Positions 26,755 to 40,311 of a DNA stretch of 47,079 nucleotides are shown piece after piece; positions within the stretch are counted from its first letter, which is position 1; each line of letters opens with the position of its first letter. This stretch comes from Candidatus Limnocylindrales bacterium (GTDB lineage Bacteria; Desulfobacterota; Binatia; UBA1149; CAITLU01): positions 1 to 47,079 of the forward strand of contig DASPNR010000027.1 of assembly GCA_035626395.1 (NCBI GenBank), read 5' to 3'. A model generated the notes under the pieces. It had not been told where the DNA came from. It made no database searches and saw only the letters and a program-made list of their open reading frames with translations. Position numbers and translations under genes: made by a program.

Positions 26755-26970
26755 ATGGCTGATCCCACCGCACCACGAAAGGAAGAGCGCAGCGAGTTCG
26801 AGCGCCAGTCCGAGCTCGGACAGACGGGGCTGGTCGCCGAGTTCGTCGACTACCTGCGATCGAACAAGAAGTGGTGGCTGACGCCCATCATCGTGGTGCT
26901 CCTGATGGTTGGCGCGCTCGTCGTCTTCGGCGGAAGCGCGGCAGCTCCGTTCATCTACACGCTGTTCTGA
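26755..26970 (+). CDS. DUF5989-family small membrane protein
   Basis: This 71-residue protein has a polar, charged N-terminal half (residues 1-38), the motif EFVDYLRSNKKWWLTPII and one transmembrane helix (about 41-60). The KKWWL.PI pattern and its place after an SxtJ gene identify DUF5989. The ATG is preceded by GAGGAG at 4 nt. The function is unknown; a regulator or anchor of the neighbouring carbamoyltransferase complex is a guess. It is small enough to be missed by automatic annotation. Confidence 0.82.
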   Translation: MADPTAPRKEERSEFERQSELGQTGLVAEFVDYLRSNKKWWLTPIIVVLLMVGALVVFGGSAAAPFIYTLF

Positions 26971-26992
26971 TCGGGACCGGGTCTTGACATCG

Positions 26993-28075
26993 ATGGCTTC
27001 GCGGCGCCGTCTGGCGTTGTTCGCCCTGGCGGCGGCGGCGCTCGCCACCCTGGTCTGCCTGCTGGCGGTGGAGCTGGTGCTGCGGTTCGCCGATCACCCG
27101 CCCACCAGCTTCTCGCCGTGGATCCGTAGCGAGCGTCTGGGCTTTCGCCTGGCGCCGAACATCGACATGCCGATGACGACGCCCGAGTACAGCGTGCGCA
27201 TCGTCACCAACTCTCTCGGCTTCCGCGATGAGGAGCCCGCCGCCGATCCGCAGCGCGACCGCATTCTGGCCCTCGGCGATTCCTTCACGATGGGCTACGG
27301 CGTCGAACGCGGGAGCATCTTCACCGACCTGCTCGAAAAGAATCTCGGCGCCGACGTCGTCAACACCGGCACGGGCGGCTACGAGATCGTTCACCAGGTT
27401 CAGGTGGTCGAAGAGTACGGCAGGAAGCTCGCTCCCGACGCCGTCGTGTACGTTCTCTATCTGGGCAACGACCTGGCACAGAACGACGAGTGGCAGCGCA
27501 GCGGCGACGGCACTTCGCTGACAAGCCTCGTGCGCCAGTATCCGACCCGCCAGCCGCGTCAGATCAAGCTCCTGCAGCTCGCGCGCAACCTGCGCTACGG
27601 AATGCGTATGCGGCATGGCGAGGAGCGCGGCGAATGGCTGCCTTTCGAGGGCTATCTCGCGCTGTGCGCACGCGAGCTGACGCCGGCCGCGCGCGCAGAC
27701 TACGACCTGTCGGCCGCGCTGCTGGCCGAGCTTCGCGACCGCGTCGCAGCTCTCGATGCGCCGCTGCTGGTGGTGCTGCTGCCGTACCGCTCGATGGTCG
27801 AGCCGCAGGCGCGCGAGAGCCTGAAGGCAAAGGTCCCCGACCTCGACTCCGCCTACGACCTGACGCGGCCTGCGCGCGAGATCGGCGAGCGGCTGCGCGC
27901 CCTGGGCATCGACTTCCTGGACGCCACGCCCGCGCTCGACCAGGCGCACCGCAGCTCGGGTGCAGCCCTCTACTTCGCCGTCGACGGTCATCTGAACGAG
28001 GCCGGCCACCGCGTGCTCGCCGACCTGCTGCGAGCTCCCCTGGCCGAGAGGCTGTCGCGAAAACCTGACTTGTAA
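26993..28075 (+). CDS. Membrane-anchored SGNH/GDSL hydrolase
   Basis: This 360-residue protein has an N-terminal signal anchor (about 6-31), so the enzyme domain faces the periplasm. The block I nucleophile is Ser97 in LALGDSFTMGYG, a Gly in block II is in TGTGGYEIVHQ, block III Asn159 is in YLGNDLAQND, and block V Asp331/His333 is in VDGHLNEAGH. SGNH proteins of this shape are esterases or O-acyltransferases acting on sugars or lipids. It is 22 bp after DUF5989, and the four genes form one likely transcription unit. The ATG is preferred over an in-frame TTG 9 bp upstream. Confidence 0.85.
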   Translation: MASRRRLALFALAAAALATLVCLLAVELVLRFADHPPTSFSPWIRSERLGFRLAPNIDMPMTTPEYSVRIVTNSLGFRDEEPAADPQRDRILALGDSFTMGYGVERGSIFTDLLEKNLGADVVNTGTGGYEIVHQVQVVEEYGRKLAPDAVVYVLYLGNDLAQNDEWQRSGDGTSLTSLVRQYPTRQPRQIKLLQLARNLRYGMRMRHGEERGEWLPFEGYLALCARELTPAARADYDLSAALLAELRDRVAALDAPLLVVLLPYRSMVEPQARESLKAKVPDLDSAYDLTRPAREIGERLRALGIDFLDATPALDQAHRSSGAALYFAVDGHLNEAGHRVLADLLRAPLAERLSRKPDL

Positions 28076-28139
28076 ATCCGGGGCGGCGGTGGAACCGTCG
28101 CCGCTGCAATCGCGGCTTGCCGGCCGCACGTGCAAAAGG

Positions 28140-28223
28140 GCGAGAGTGGCGAAATTGGCAGACGCACTGGACTTAGGATCCAGCCCGCTTCGGCGGTTGG
28201 GGGTTCGAGTCCCCCCTCTCGCA
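28140..28223 (+). tRNA. tRNA-Leu (UAG anticodon)
   Basis: Acceptor stem GCGAGAG pairs with CTCTCGC. The anticodon loop CTTAGGA reads TAG, and a long variable arm (class II) and a T loop with GGTTCGAGTCC are present. The CCA end is not encoded. It sits 58 bp before tig. Confidence 0.95.
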
Positions 28224-28281
28224 CTCTTCGCACCGCGCCGGCGTGCAACGCCGTAGTCACCGAGGGAAAAGTCACCGCCAC

Positions 28282-29592
28282 ATGGAAGAGATCCAATCCA
28301 CCGTCGAAGAGTCAGGCCCGGCAGCACGGACGCTCAAGGTCTCGGTGTCGCCGCAGCACGTGCGCGGCCGCTTCGATCAGGCCTATCGCCGTCTGCAGTC
28401 GCGCGCCCAGCTCAAGGGCTTTCGCAAGGGCAAGGCACCCCGGCCCATGCTCGAGAAGGTCTATGGGGAGGAGGTCGAGCGCGAAGTGCTGACCGAGCTG
28501 ATCGAGGAGGGGTGCGCGCAGAGCATCCGCGAACACTCGCTCGACATCGTCAGCCAGCCGCGCCTGCTCAAGCACGAGTACGAAGGCGAGGGCGGCCTTT
28601 CCTTCGAGGCCAGCGTGGAGGTGAGGCCCGACGTGCGGCTCGGCCGCTACCAGGGCCTGCCCGCGGATCTGCTGATCGTGGCAGTCGAGGACAAGCACGT
28701 CGATGCCCAGCTCGAGCTGCTGCGCCAGCGAATGGCGGTGCTGCAGACCGAAAGCGACCGGGAAATGGTGCAGAACGGCGACGTCGTGGTCTTCGACATG
28801 TACGGCTTCGACGGTGACGAGCCGGTGCCGGGCACGAGCGGCGAGGATCTCGCGCTCGAGGTGGGGTCGGGGCGTTTTCCCGAGGACTTCGAAAAGCAAC
28901 TCGTGGGCGTGCGCCGGGGCGAGCGGACTTCTCTCGTCGTCGCCTTTCCCGAGGATCATGGCGACGAGAAGCTGCGTGGCCGCACCATCCGCTTCGACGT
29001 AACGGTCAAGGAGGTCAAGACCAAGGTCCTGCCGCCGGTCGACGACAGCCTCGCCCTCGAGGCGGGGCTGGAGGGGATCGAGACGCTCGAGGCCCTGCGC
29101 GAGCGCATTCGCCAGGACCTGCGCGACCGCGCGCGCCGCGACGGGGAGCGGCGCATGCACAGTGCGCTGCTCTCGGCGCTGGTCGATGCGCACGACTTCG
29201 AGTTGCCAAAGGCCCTCCTGCACCAGACCATTCACGGGTACATGCACGAGATGGGAGTCGAGGCGCACGGCGACGACCCCAGGGCCGAGGAGCTGCACAA
29301 GGCGCTGGAGCCGCGGGCGCAGCGCGAGTTGAAGGCGCAGTTCATCCTGGACGCGATCGCTGCGGCCGAGGGCATCGAGGTGACTCAGGATGAGATGGAG
29401 ACCCGCGTCCGTGCCCAGATGGTGCAGGCCGGCAGGCGCGCCGACGAACTGCGCAAGCATTACTCGCGACCGGGCGCCGTGGCGGAATTGAGGCGCGGCT
29501 TAATGCGCGAAAAAGCGGCGCAAAAAGTGTTCGAGAGCGCGACCGTGCAGGAGCGGGAAGTGGACGAAAGCCAAGTTGCCGACCATGCCTAA
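28282..29592 (+). CDS. tig: Trigger factor
   Basis: This 436-residue ribosome-associated chaperone has the ribosome-binding signature [11 protein letters not shown] at about residues 53-63. A PPIase-like FKBP domain follows at about 155-245 ([20 protein letters not shown] ... [20 protein letters not shown]), then a helical C-terminal substrate cradle. It binds nascent chains at the exit tunnel. The ATG is preceded by a weak GAGGGAAAAG. It precedes clpP and clpX, the order conserved in most proteobacteria, and its end overlaps an alternative upstream clpP start at 29585. Confidence 0.95.
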   Translation: MEEIQSTVEESGPAARTLKVSVSPQHVRGRFDQAYRRLQSRAQLKGFRKGKAPRPMLEKVYGEEVEREVLTELIEEGCAQSIREHSLDIVSQPRLLKHEYEGEGGLSFEASVEVRPDVRLGRYQGLPADLLIVAVEDKHVDAQLELLRQRMAVLQTESDREMVQNGDVVVFDMYGFDGDEPVPGTSGEDLALEVGSGRFPEDFEKQLVGVRRGERTSLVVAFPEDHGDEKLRGRTIRFDVTVKEVKTKVLPPVDDSLALEAGLEGIETLEALRERIRQDLRDRARRDGERRMHSALLSALVDAHDFELPKALLHQTIHGYMHEMGVEAHGDDPRAEELHKALEPRAQRELKAQFILDAIAAAEGIEVTQDEMETRVRAQMVQAGRRADELRKHYSRPGAVAELRRGLMREKAAQKVFESATVQEREVDESQVADHA

Positions 29593-29641
29593 ACCCTATA
29601 CCCTCCCTTCCTGTTCGGAGGGCCACGCCCGCGAGGTGTAC

Positions 29642-30235
29642 ATGAATCTGGTTCCCATGGTCGTTGAGACCACCGGTCGCGGTGAGCGGGCCTACGACAT
29701 CTACTCGAGGCTCCTCAAGGAGCGAATCGTCTTCCTCACCTCCGACGTCAACGATCTCACTGCATCCCTTGTCACGGCTCAGCTTCTCTTCCTCGAAGCC
29801 GAGGATCCCGACAAGGACATCTACCTGTACATCAACTCACCCGGCGGGTCGGTGACGGCCGGTCTGGCGATCTATGACACGATGCAGTACATCCGCCCGC
29901 CCGTTTCGACGCTGTGCATCGGACAGGCCGCCAGCATGGGCGCCATCCTCCTGGCCGCGGGCGCGGCCGGGAAGCGTTACGCCCTGCCTCACGCGCGCAT
30001 CATGATCCACCAGCCGATGGGCGGGGTTCAGGGCCAGGCCAGCGACATTGAGATCCAGGCCAGAGAAATCCTGCGGATTAGGCAGGAGCTCAATGTCATA
30101 CTATCCAAGCACTCCGGTCAGGATCTGGACCGGATCGACAAGGAAACCGACCGGGATCGGTTCATGACGGGGGAGGAGGCGAAGTTGTTCGGCATCGTCG
30201 ATCAGGTGATCACGAGCCGGCCGACGGCCGCATAA
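29642..30235 (+). CDS. clpP: ATP-dependent Clp protease proteolytic subunit
   Basis: This serine protease subunit of 197 residues forms the ClpP tetradecamer. The catalytic triad is Ser98 (GQAASMGA), His123 (MIHQPMGG) and Asp172 (ETDRDRF). The start at 29642 ([25 protein letters not shown]) was chosen because it matches the processed start of other ClpPs and has GAGGTG 4 nt upstream. An ATG at 29585 would add 19 residues ([19 protein letters not shown]) and overlap tig. It partners with ClpX encoded 16 bp downstream. Confidence 0.95.
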   Translation: MNLVPMVVETTGRGERAYDIYSRLLKERIVFLTSDVNDLTASLVTAQLLFLEAEDPDKDIYLYINSPGGSVTAGLAIYDTMQYIRPPVSTLCIGQAASMGAILLAAGAAGKRYALPHARIMIHQPMGGVQGQASDIEIQAREILRIRQELNVILSKHSGQDLDRIDKETDRDRFMTGEEAKLFGIVDQVITSRPTAA

Positions 30236-30251
30236 GGGTCCGGAGCCAGAG

Positions 30252-31505
<1,254 letters not shown>

Positions 31506-31585
31506 CTGCTGCCGCGAAAACTGTCGTTCGCCGCAGGAGAGGATGGTGGCCCTGGTGGGGGCAGGAGAGAGGGGAAGGAATTCCA

Positions 31586-34108
<2,523 letters not shown>

Positions 34109-34114
34109 TCCGCA

Positions 34115-34159
34115 GGGGTCTGGCACCTTTTCCGGCTTTGCGGAAAAGTGCCAGACCCC
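34115..34159. repeat. Long imperfect hairpin repeat (REP-like)
   Basis: Two arms of about 20 bp, GGGGTCTGGCACCTTTTCCG and its near-perfect inverse at 34141-34159, flank a six-base loop with one bulged C. It begins 6 bp after the lon stop. It could end lon transcription, but no T run follows. The GGGGTCTGGCAC...GTGCCAGACCCC type of arm is reminiscent of dispersed REP/RAYT-associated palindromes; that link is from memory, not shown here. Confidence 0.6.
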
Positions 34160-34232
34160 ATTCTTCGACTCTACACGCATTGATGCTTAGATAACGAGCC
34201 GGCCCACCAAAGCAGCCGGCTCGCTTCGTTTC

Positions 34233-34305
34233 GGGCGGTTAGCTCAGCTGGTAGAGCAGCGGTTTTACACGCCGCGGGTCGGCGGTTCGATCCCGTCACC
34301 GCCCA
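34233..34305 (+). tRNA. tRNA-Val (UAC anticodon)
   Basis: Acceptor GGGCGGT pairs with ACCGCCC, the D arm contains TAGCTCAGCTGGTAGAGC, the anticodon loop TTTACAC reads TAC, and the T arm is GGCGGTTCGATCCCGTC. CCA is not encoded. The 3' 23 bases recur 79 bp downstream. Confidence 0.94.
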
Positions 34306-34385
34306 CGTCCCATCGCCGGCGCGGCCATGAGGCGACCGTCGAACTCGCCGCGCGCCGACTCGGGTTCGATCCCGTCACCGCCCAC
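34284..34385 (+). repeat. 23-bp direct repeat of the tRNA-Val 3' end
   Basis: Exact copies lie at 34284-34306 (inside tRNA-Val) and 34363-34385, beginning GGTTCGATCCCG and ending CCGCCCAC. The 56 bp between them are unrelated to a tRNA body. The second copy abuts the recQ stop codon. Such duplication of a tRNA T-arm and acceptor end is the footprint of site-specific integration at tRNA genes. No integrase remains here. Confidence 0.75.
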
Positions 34386-34390
34386 CTTCG

Positions 34391-36220
<1,830 letters not shown>

Positions 36221-36306
36221 GACACCGCCACCGTGGCGGCGCGTGTGTACATAGCGGACCCGACGTCCAGGCTCGACCGCCGCGGTGCGTTCGTTGACGG
36301 CGAAGT

Positions 36307-36324
36307 CATGACTGCACGGTCATG
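36307..36324. promoter_or_regulatory. Palindrome CATGAC-N6-GTCATG upstream of recQ
   Basis: A perfect 6+6 bp inverted repeat with a 6-bp spacer lies about 87 bp upstream of the minus-strand recQ start. It may be a regulator site or chance; it is not a recognised LexA box. Confidence 0.3.
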
Positions 36325-36454
36325 TCGGAATCGTGCGACGGACGATCGGGAAGATCCTCGCTCGGCCTGGTGCGGCTCGGCGTGCTCGTGCAGCGGCTTC
36401 GCGCAAAACACCAGGACCGGCTCGCTACTGCGCGCGGGTGATGTCGGTCGTCAG

Positions 36455-36512
36455 GCCTGCTCGCGCAGCACGCGCGTGATGGGGACCTCAAGCCTGCTCG
36501 CGCAGCACGCGC
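36455..36512. repeat. 21-bp direct repeat at the 3' end of the acyl-CoA synthetase
   Basis: Copies at 36455-36475 and 36492-36512 (37 bp apart) are identical. Read on the minus strand, each encodes RVLREQA followed by a stop. The second lies inside the synthetase gene, the first just beyond its stop and in another frame. This looks like the remnant of a second synthetase gene or a local duplication. Confidence 0.7.
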
Positions 36513-38113
36513 TTGAGCACCTTTCCCGTGGGATTGCGCGGCAGCTCGGGCAGGAACACGATCTCTCGCGGGATCTTGTAGCGCGCCAGATGGTCGCGCA
36601 CGTACTGCTTGAGGTCCTCGGCGCTGACGTTGTTGCCGTTGCGCAGCACGACGAACGCCTTCAGGCGCTGGCCGAATTCCTGGTCGGGCACGCCGAGCAC
36701 GGCGGCCTCGTGCACCGCCGGATGATCGCAAAGCAGATCCTCGACCTCGCGCGGGAAGACGTTCTCGCCTCCGGAGATGATCATGTCGTCGTCGCGGCCC
36801 TCGACGAACAGCAATCCGTTCTCGTCGAAACGCCCGACGTCGCCCGAGGACATGAGGCCCTGGATGACCTCCTTGTTGCCGCCGCCGGTGTAGCCCTCGA
36901 ACTGATTGTCGTTGCCGACGAAGATTCGGCCGGTCTTGTTGGGGCCCACGACCTCGCGCCCCTCGGCGTCGAACAGCTTGACGATGGTGCCGCGCGGCGC
37001 GCGGCCGGCGGTGCCCGGCGCCGAGCGAAGCTCGTCGGGCATGGCGATAGTCGCCTGCGCGACCTCGGTGGATCCGTAGAAGTTGTAGAGATTGTCGCCG
37101 AACGTATCCATCCATCGCAGCGCCAGCTCGCCCGGCAGTGCCGAGCCGCTCGCCGCCACCACACGAAGAGAGCGCGTGTTGTACTTGCGGATCACCTCCG
37201 GCGGCAGCGCCAGGATCCGCTGCAGCATCACGGGCACGACCGCGAGCACATCGGGACGGTGCTCGTGAATGGTCCGAAGCGTGTCTTCCGGATCGAAGCG
37301 GCGCCGCAGGATCACCGTGCACGACAGGATCGACGACAGCATCAGGTGCGCGCCGCCCCAGGAATGGAACGTCGGCGCGGCGATGAAGCTCTTCTCTTCC
37401 ATGCGCAGCGGCATACGACCGAGAAGGCCGACGAGCGTATCCAGGCTCGTCCGCCGCGGCGGTCGCTGCGCGCCTTTGGGCGTGCCGGTGGTGCCCGAGG
37501 TCAGGATGGTGGTGCGGCCATGCTTCGCGGGTGCCGGCAGCTCCGAGGAATCGTGAGTTCGCGTCAGCTCCTCGAGCGTCGGGTACGGGCTGGTTCCCTC
37601 CGCCAGCGTGACGAAACGCTTGCGGTTGCCGGCGCCGGCGCTGACGATCGGCTCGAACTCCTCATCGTACAGGACGATCTGCGACTGCTCGCGCTCGAGC
37701 ACCTCGCTCAGCTGCGGCGCCGCAAAGCCGGTGTTGAGCAGCATCGTGTTGGCGCCGATCTTGTTCAGCGCGATCATGGCCTCGACGAAGCCGCGATGGT
37801 TGCGCGCGAACAGGCCCACTCCATCGCCGCATCGGACGCCCGCCGCCATCAGACCGCGCGCGATCGAGTTGCTGCGCCGGTCGATCTCGCCGAACGTCAG
37901 CGGCGCGCCGACCTCGTCGACCAGGCCCACGTCGTTGGGCCGCCGGGCGGCCGAGGCCGCCACGCCGCCGGCAACGGTCGAGCCCCATTTGCCCATCGCC
38001 TTGCCGAGGCCCATGAGGACCGGCGGCCACAGCAATCCGACGTCACCCAGAACCTGGAACACCTCCAGCGTGCGCTGCAGCGTCCCTCCTTGACCCGTAC
38101 CCCTGGTGCTCAT
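36488..38113 (-). CDS. AMP-binding acyl-CoA synthetase
   Basis: This 541-residue ANL enzyme has the phosphate loop TSGTTGTPKG at 205-214, YNFYGSTEVAQAT (A5) near 350, SGDVGRFDENGLLFVEGRDDDMI (A7-A8) near 430 and catalytic Lys531 in NPTGKVLKR. An N-terminal segment with LGDVGLLWPPVLMGLGKAMGKWGSTVAGG precedes the core. It activates a fatty or related acid to acyl-CoA. GGGAG lies 7 nt before the ATG. It is a different paralogue from the gene at 13040, and a short copy of its C-terminal codons lies just downstream. Confidence 0.92.
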   Translation of the reverse strand: MSTRGTGQGGTLQRTLEVFQVLGDVGLLWPPVLMGLGKAMGKWGSTVAGGVAASAARRPNDVGLVDEVGAPLTFGEIDRRSNSIARGLMAAGVRCGDGVGLFARNHRGFVEAMIALNKIGANTMLLNTGFAAPQLSEVLEREQSQIVLYDEEFEPIVSAGAGNRKRFVTLAEGTSPYPTLEELTRTHDSSELPAPAKHGRTTILTSGTTGTPKGAQRPPRRTSLDTLVGLLGRMPLRMEEKSFIAAPTFHSWGGAHLMLSSILSCTVILRRRFDPEDTLRTIHEHRPDVLAVVPVMLQRILALPPEVIRKYNTRSLRVVAASGSALPGELALRWMDTFGDNLYNFYGSTEVAQATIAMPDELRSAPGTAGRAPRGTIVKLFDAEGREVVGPNKTGRIFVGNDNQFEGYTGGGNKEVIQGLMSSGDVGRFDENGLLFVEGRDDDMIISGGENVFPREVEDLLCDHPAVHEAAVLGVPDQEFGQRLKAFVVLRNGNNVSAEDLKQYVRDHLARYKIPREIVFLPELPRNPTGKVLKRVLREQA

Positions 38114-38271
38114 GCGGCACTCCCTACGACAGAGGCGCCTCCGAGGCGAGCGTTGGGTGGCAAGATTTGCCCGTGTCCTCCTTTGCTGTTAGGTAGCCGG
38201 GCTCGGTCGTTTGCCACGGCCTCCAAGGGAGGCCGAACATGCGCTGGTCGCGGACCTGCGCAGGAAGGAAC

Positions 38272-38348
38272 GGGGTCGTAGTTCAGTCGGTTAGAACGCT
38301 GGCCTGTCACGCCAGAGGTCGCGAGTTCGAGTCTCGTCGGCCCCGCCA
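38272..38348 (+). tRNA. tRNA-Asp (GUC anticodon)
   Basis: GGGGTCG pairs with CGGCCCC, the anticodon loop CTGTCAC reads GTC, and the T arm is GCGAGTTCGAGTCTCGT. CCA is encoded (38346-38348). It lies 37 bp before rplM. Confidence 0.96.
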
Positions 38349-38385
38349 TTCTCCCTGACATCCGGTGGCGCGCCCGAGAGGAAGC

Positions 38386-38826
38386 ATGCAGAAGGTCACC
38401 AAGAGCCTGTCCGTCGAAGCCGCGCGCGCGGCCCGCAAGTGGTACGTGGTCGACGCCAACGAGCAGGTGCTCGGGCGCCTGGCCACGCGCGTGGCCGCCG
38501 TCCTGCGCGGCAAGCACAACCCGGCGTTCACGCCCCATGTCGATTGCGGCGACTTCGTCGTCGTCATCAACGCCGACAAGGTGCGGCTGACGGGCAACAA
38601 GGCCGAAGGCAAGATCTATTACAGCTACTCGGGCTATCCCGGCGGCATCCGCGAGCGCACCGCCGGCGAGATCCTGGCCACCCGCCCGGAGGAAGTCATC
38701 CGCAAGGCCGTAACCGGCATGCTGCCGCGCAACCGCCTGGGCCGCCAGCTCGCCAAGAAGCTCAAGATCTACACCGGCAGCGAACACCCGCATGTCGCCC
38801 AGACGCCTGCGCAGCTCAGCGTCTGA
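38386..38826 (+). CDS. rplM: 50S ribosomal protein L13
   Basis: This 146-residue protein shows L13 blocks: [62 protein letters not shown] and [25 protein letters not shown]. It binds 23S rRNA early in 50S assembly. The ATG at 38386 has GAGAGGA upstream; a GTG 21 bp earlier would add MARPRGS. It is followed by rpsI 23 bp downstream, the universal rplM-rpsI pair. Confidence 0.97.
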   Translation: MQKVTKSLSVEAARAARKWYVVDANEQVLGRLATRVAAVLRGKHNPAFTPHVDCGDFVVVINADKVRLTGNKAEGKIYYSYSGYPGGIRERTAGEILATRPEEVIRKAVTGMLPRNRLGRQLAKKLKIYTGSEHPHVAQTPAQLSV

Positions 38827-38849
38827 GCAGCAACGAAACGGAAAACAAG

Positions 38850-39248
38850 ATGGCAGCAGGACCTCAGCCCACGCTCGCAACCGGTAAGCGCAAGACGGCA
38901 ATCGCCCGCATCTGGCTCAAGCCGGGTCTAGGCAAGATCACGATCAACGAACGCGAGATCGACGACTACTTTCCGCGTCCAACCTCGCGGATGATCATCG
39001 CCCAGCCGTTCGAGGTGGTTGGGCGGCCGTCCGGCTACGACGTCGTCGTCAAGGTCCGGGGCGGCGGCATCTCGGCGCAGGCCAGCGCGGTTCGGCACGG
39101 CATCAGCCGCGCGCTGGCGGGCTCGGAGCCCGAGCTGCGGCCGGCACTGAAGAAGGCGGGCTTCATGACGCGCGACTCCCGAGTGGTCGAGCGCAAGAAG
39201 TACGGCCGTCACAAGGCGCGCAAGCGTCCGCAGTACTCCAAGCGATAG
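38850..39248 (+). CDS. rpsI: 30S ribosomal protein S9
   Basis: This 132-residue protein has [30 protein letters not shown] and the C-terminal basic tail ending in [25 protein letters not shown]. The last residues of S9 reach the P-site tRNA anticodon. The start was set at the ATG in AAGATGGC, 23 bp after rplM. argC follows 4 bp later. Confidence 0.97.
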   Translation: MAAGPQPTLATGKRKTAIARIWLKPGLGKITINEREIDDYFPRPTSRMIIAQPFEVVGRPSGYDVVVKVRGGGISAQASAVRHGISRALAGSEPELRPALKKAGFMTRDSRVVERKKYGRHKARKRPQYSKR

Positions 39249-39252
39249 TCCG

Positions 39253-40284
39253 ATGGCGGGCGCCACGCTCATCCGAGTGGCCGTCGTCGGTGCGACGGGC
39301 TACTCGGGAGCCGAGCTCGTCCGCCTGCTATCGCGTCATCCCAACGTCCAGCTGACCGTCGTCACCTCCGAGCAGGCCGCCGGCGCCGCGCTCGGCAGCG
39401 TGCACCGCACGCTCGCGTTCACGGGCCTCAGCCTGGAGGCGGTTGACGCCGCCGCCATCGCGCCGCGTGCCGACATCGCGTTCACGGCGCTGCCGCACGG
39501 CGCCTCCACGCCCGTGGTGGCGGCGCTCGTCGACCGCGGCGTGCGCGTCGTCGACGTCGGCGCCGACTTCCGCTTCCAGGACGTCGAGCTGTACACGAAG
39601 TGGTACGGCCAGCATGGGGAGCCGCAGCTGGCGCGAGAGGCGGTGTACGGGCTGACCGAGTTCGCACGCGAGCAGGTCGCCGGCGCGCGCCTGGTCGCTA
39701 ATCCCGGCTGCTATCCCACCGGCGCGCTGATGGGCCTGATCCCGCTGGCCGCGCACATTCGCGGCCCTGTGTTCGTCGATTCCAAGTCGGGAACCAGCGG
39801 CGCGGGCCGCGGCGCCAAGGTCGACCAGCTTTTCGCCGAGGTCACGGAGAACATCCGGCCGTATTCGGTGGGCAGGCATCGCCATCAGCCGGAGATCGCC
39901 AGCCAGCTGTCGGCTCATGCCGGCGAGAAGCGACAGGTCGTGTTCTCTCCGCATCTGCTGCCGGTCGCGCGCGGCCTGCAGACGACGATGTATCTCGACA
40001 TTCCTGAGGACGTCGACGTCGGCGAGCTCCTGCACCGTCGCTACGACGGCGAGCCGTTCGTGCGCCTGCTCGAAGGCGGCGCGATGCCCGAGCCGCGCGC
40101 GGTGCGCGGCACCAACATGATCGAGATCGCCTGGCTGCGAGAGCCCGACAGCGGGCGCGTGGTGGTGCTGACGGCCATCGACAACCTCGGCAAGGGGGCG
40201 GCGGGGCAGGCCGTGCAGAACATGAACTGCATGATCGGCGCGCCCGAGACGAGCGGCCTCGACCTGCTGCCGGCGCTTCCGTAG
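39253..40284 (+). CDS. argC: N-acetyl-gamma-glutamyl-phosphate reductase
   Basis: This 343-residue enzyme catalyses the third step of arginine biosynthesis, NADPH-dependent reduction of N-acetylglutamyl phosphate. The nucleotide motif VVGATGYSGAELVRLL is at the N-terminus. Catalytic Cys153 is in NPGCYPTGA, and SKSGTSGAGRGAK and RGLQTTMYL support the assignment. GTNMIEIAW...DNLGKGAAGQAVQNMN is the usual C-terminal block. It begins 4 bp after rpsI, a rplM-rpsI-argC order also known in deltaproteobacteria. It is convergent with the ExoD-like gene (27-bp gap). Confidence 0.96.
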   Translation: MAGATLIRVAVVGATGYSGAELVRLLSRHPNVQLTVVTSEQAAGAALGSVHRTLAFTGLSLEAVDAAAIAPRADIAFTALPHGASTPVVAALVDRGVRVVDVGADFRFQDVELYTKWYGQHGEPQLAREAVYGLTEFAREQVAGARLVANPGCYPTGALMGLIPLAAHIRGPVFVDSKSGTSGAGRGAKVDQLFAEVTENIRPYSVGRHRHQPEIASQLSAHAGEKRQVVFSPHLLPVARGLQTTMYLDIPEDVDVGELLHRRYDGEPFVRLLEGGAMPEPRAVRGTNMIEIAWLREPDSGRVVVLTAIDNLGKGAAGQAVQNMNCMIGAPETSGLDLLPALP

Positions 40285-40311
40285 AGCACGCCTCGCGTCC
40301 ACGCAGAGACG

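Noticed and set aside
26984..26989. TTGACA as a -35 box for the SGNH gene
   Set aside because: It is 4 bp upstream of the SGNH start codon, so no -10 could precede the gene; the hexamer is likely chance.
29585..29641. Earlier clpP start overlapping tig
   Set aside because: It would add a segment not found in typical ClpP and lacks a ribosome binding site, whereas GAGGTG precedes the ATG at 29642.
34307..34390. A second complete tRNA-Val gene downstream of the first
   Set aside because: Only the T-arm and acceptor 3' part is repeated; no D arm, anticodon arm or matching 5' acceptor is found upstream of the second copy.
36221..36450. Small minus-strand ORFs upstream of recQ
   Set aside because: No domain, no ribosome binding site and biased composition; only the palindrome and the synthetase-tail repeat are notable.
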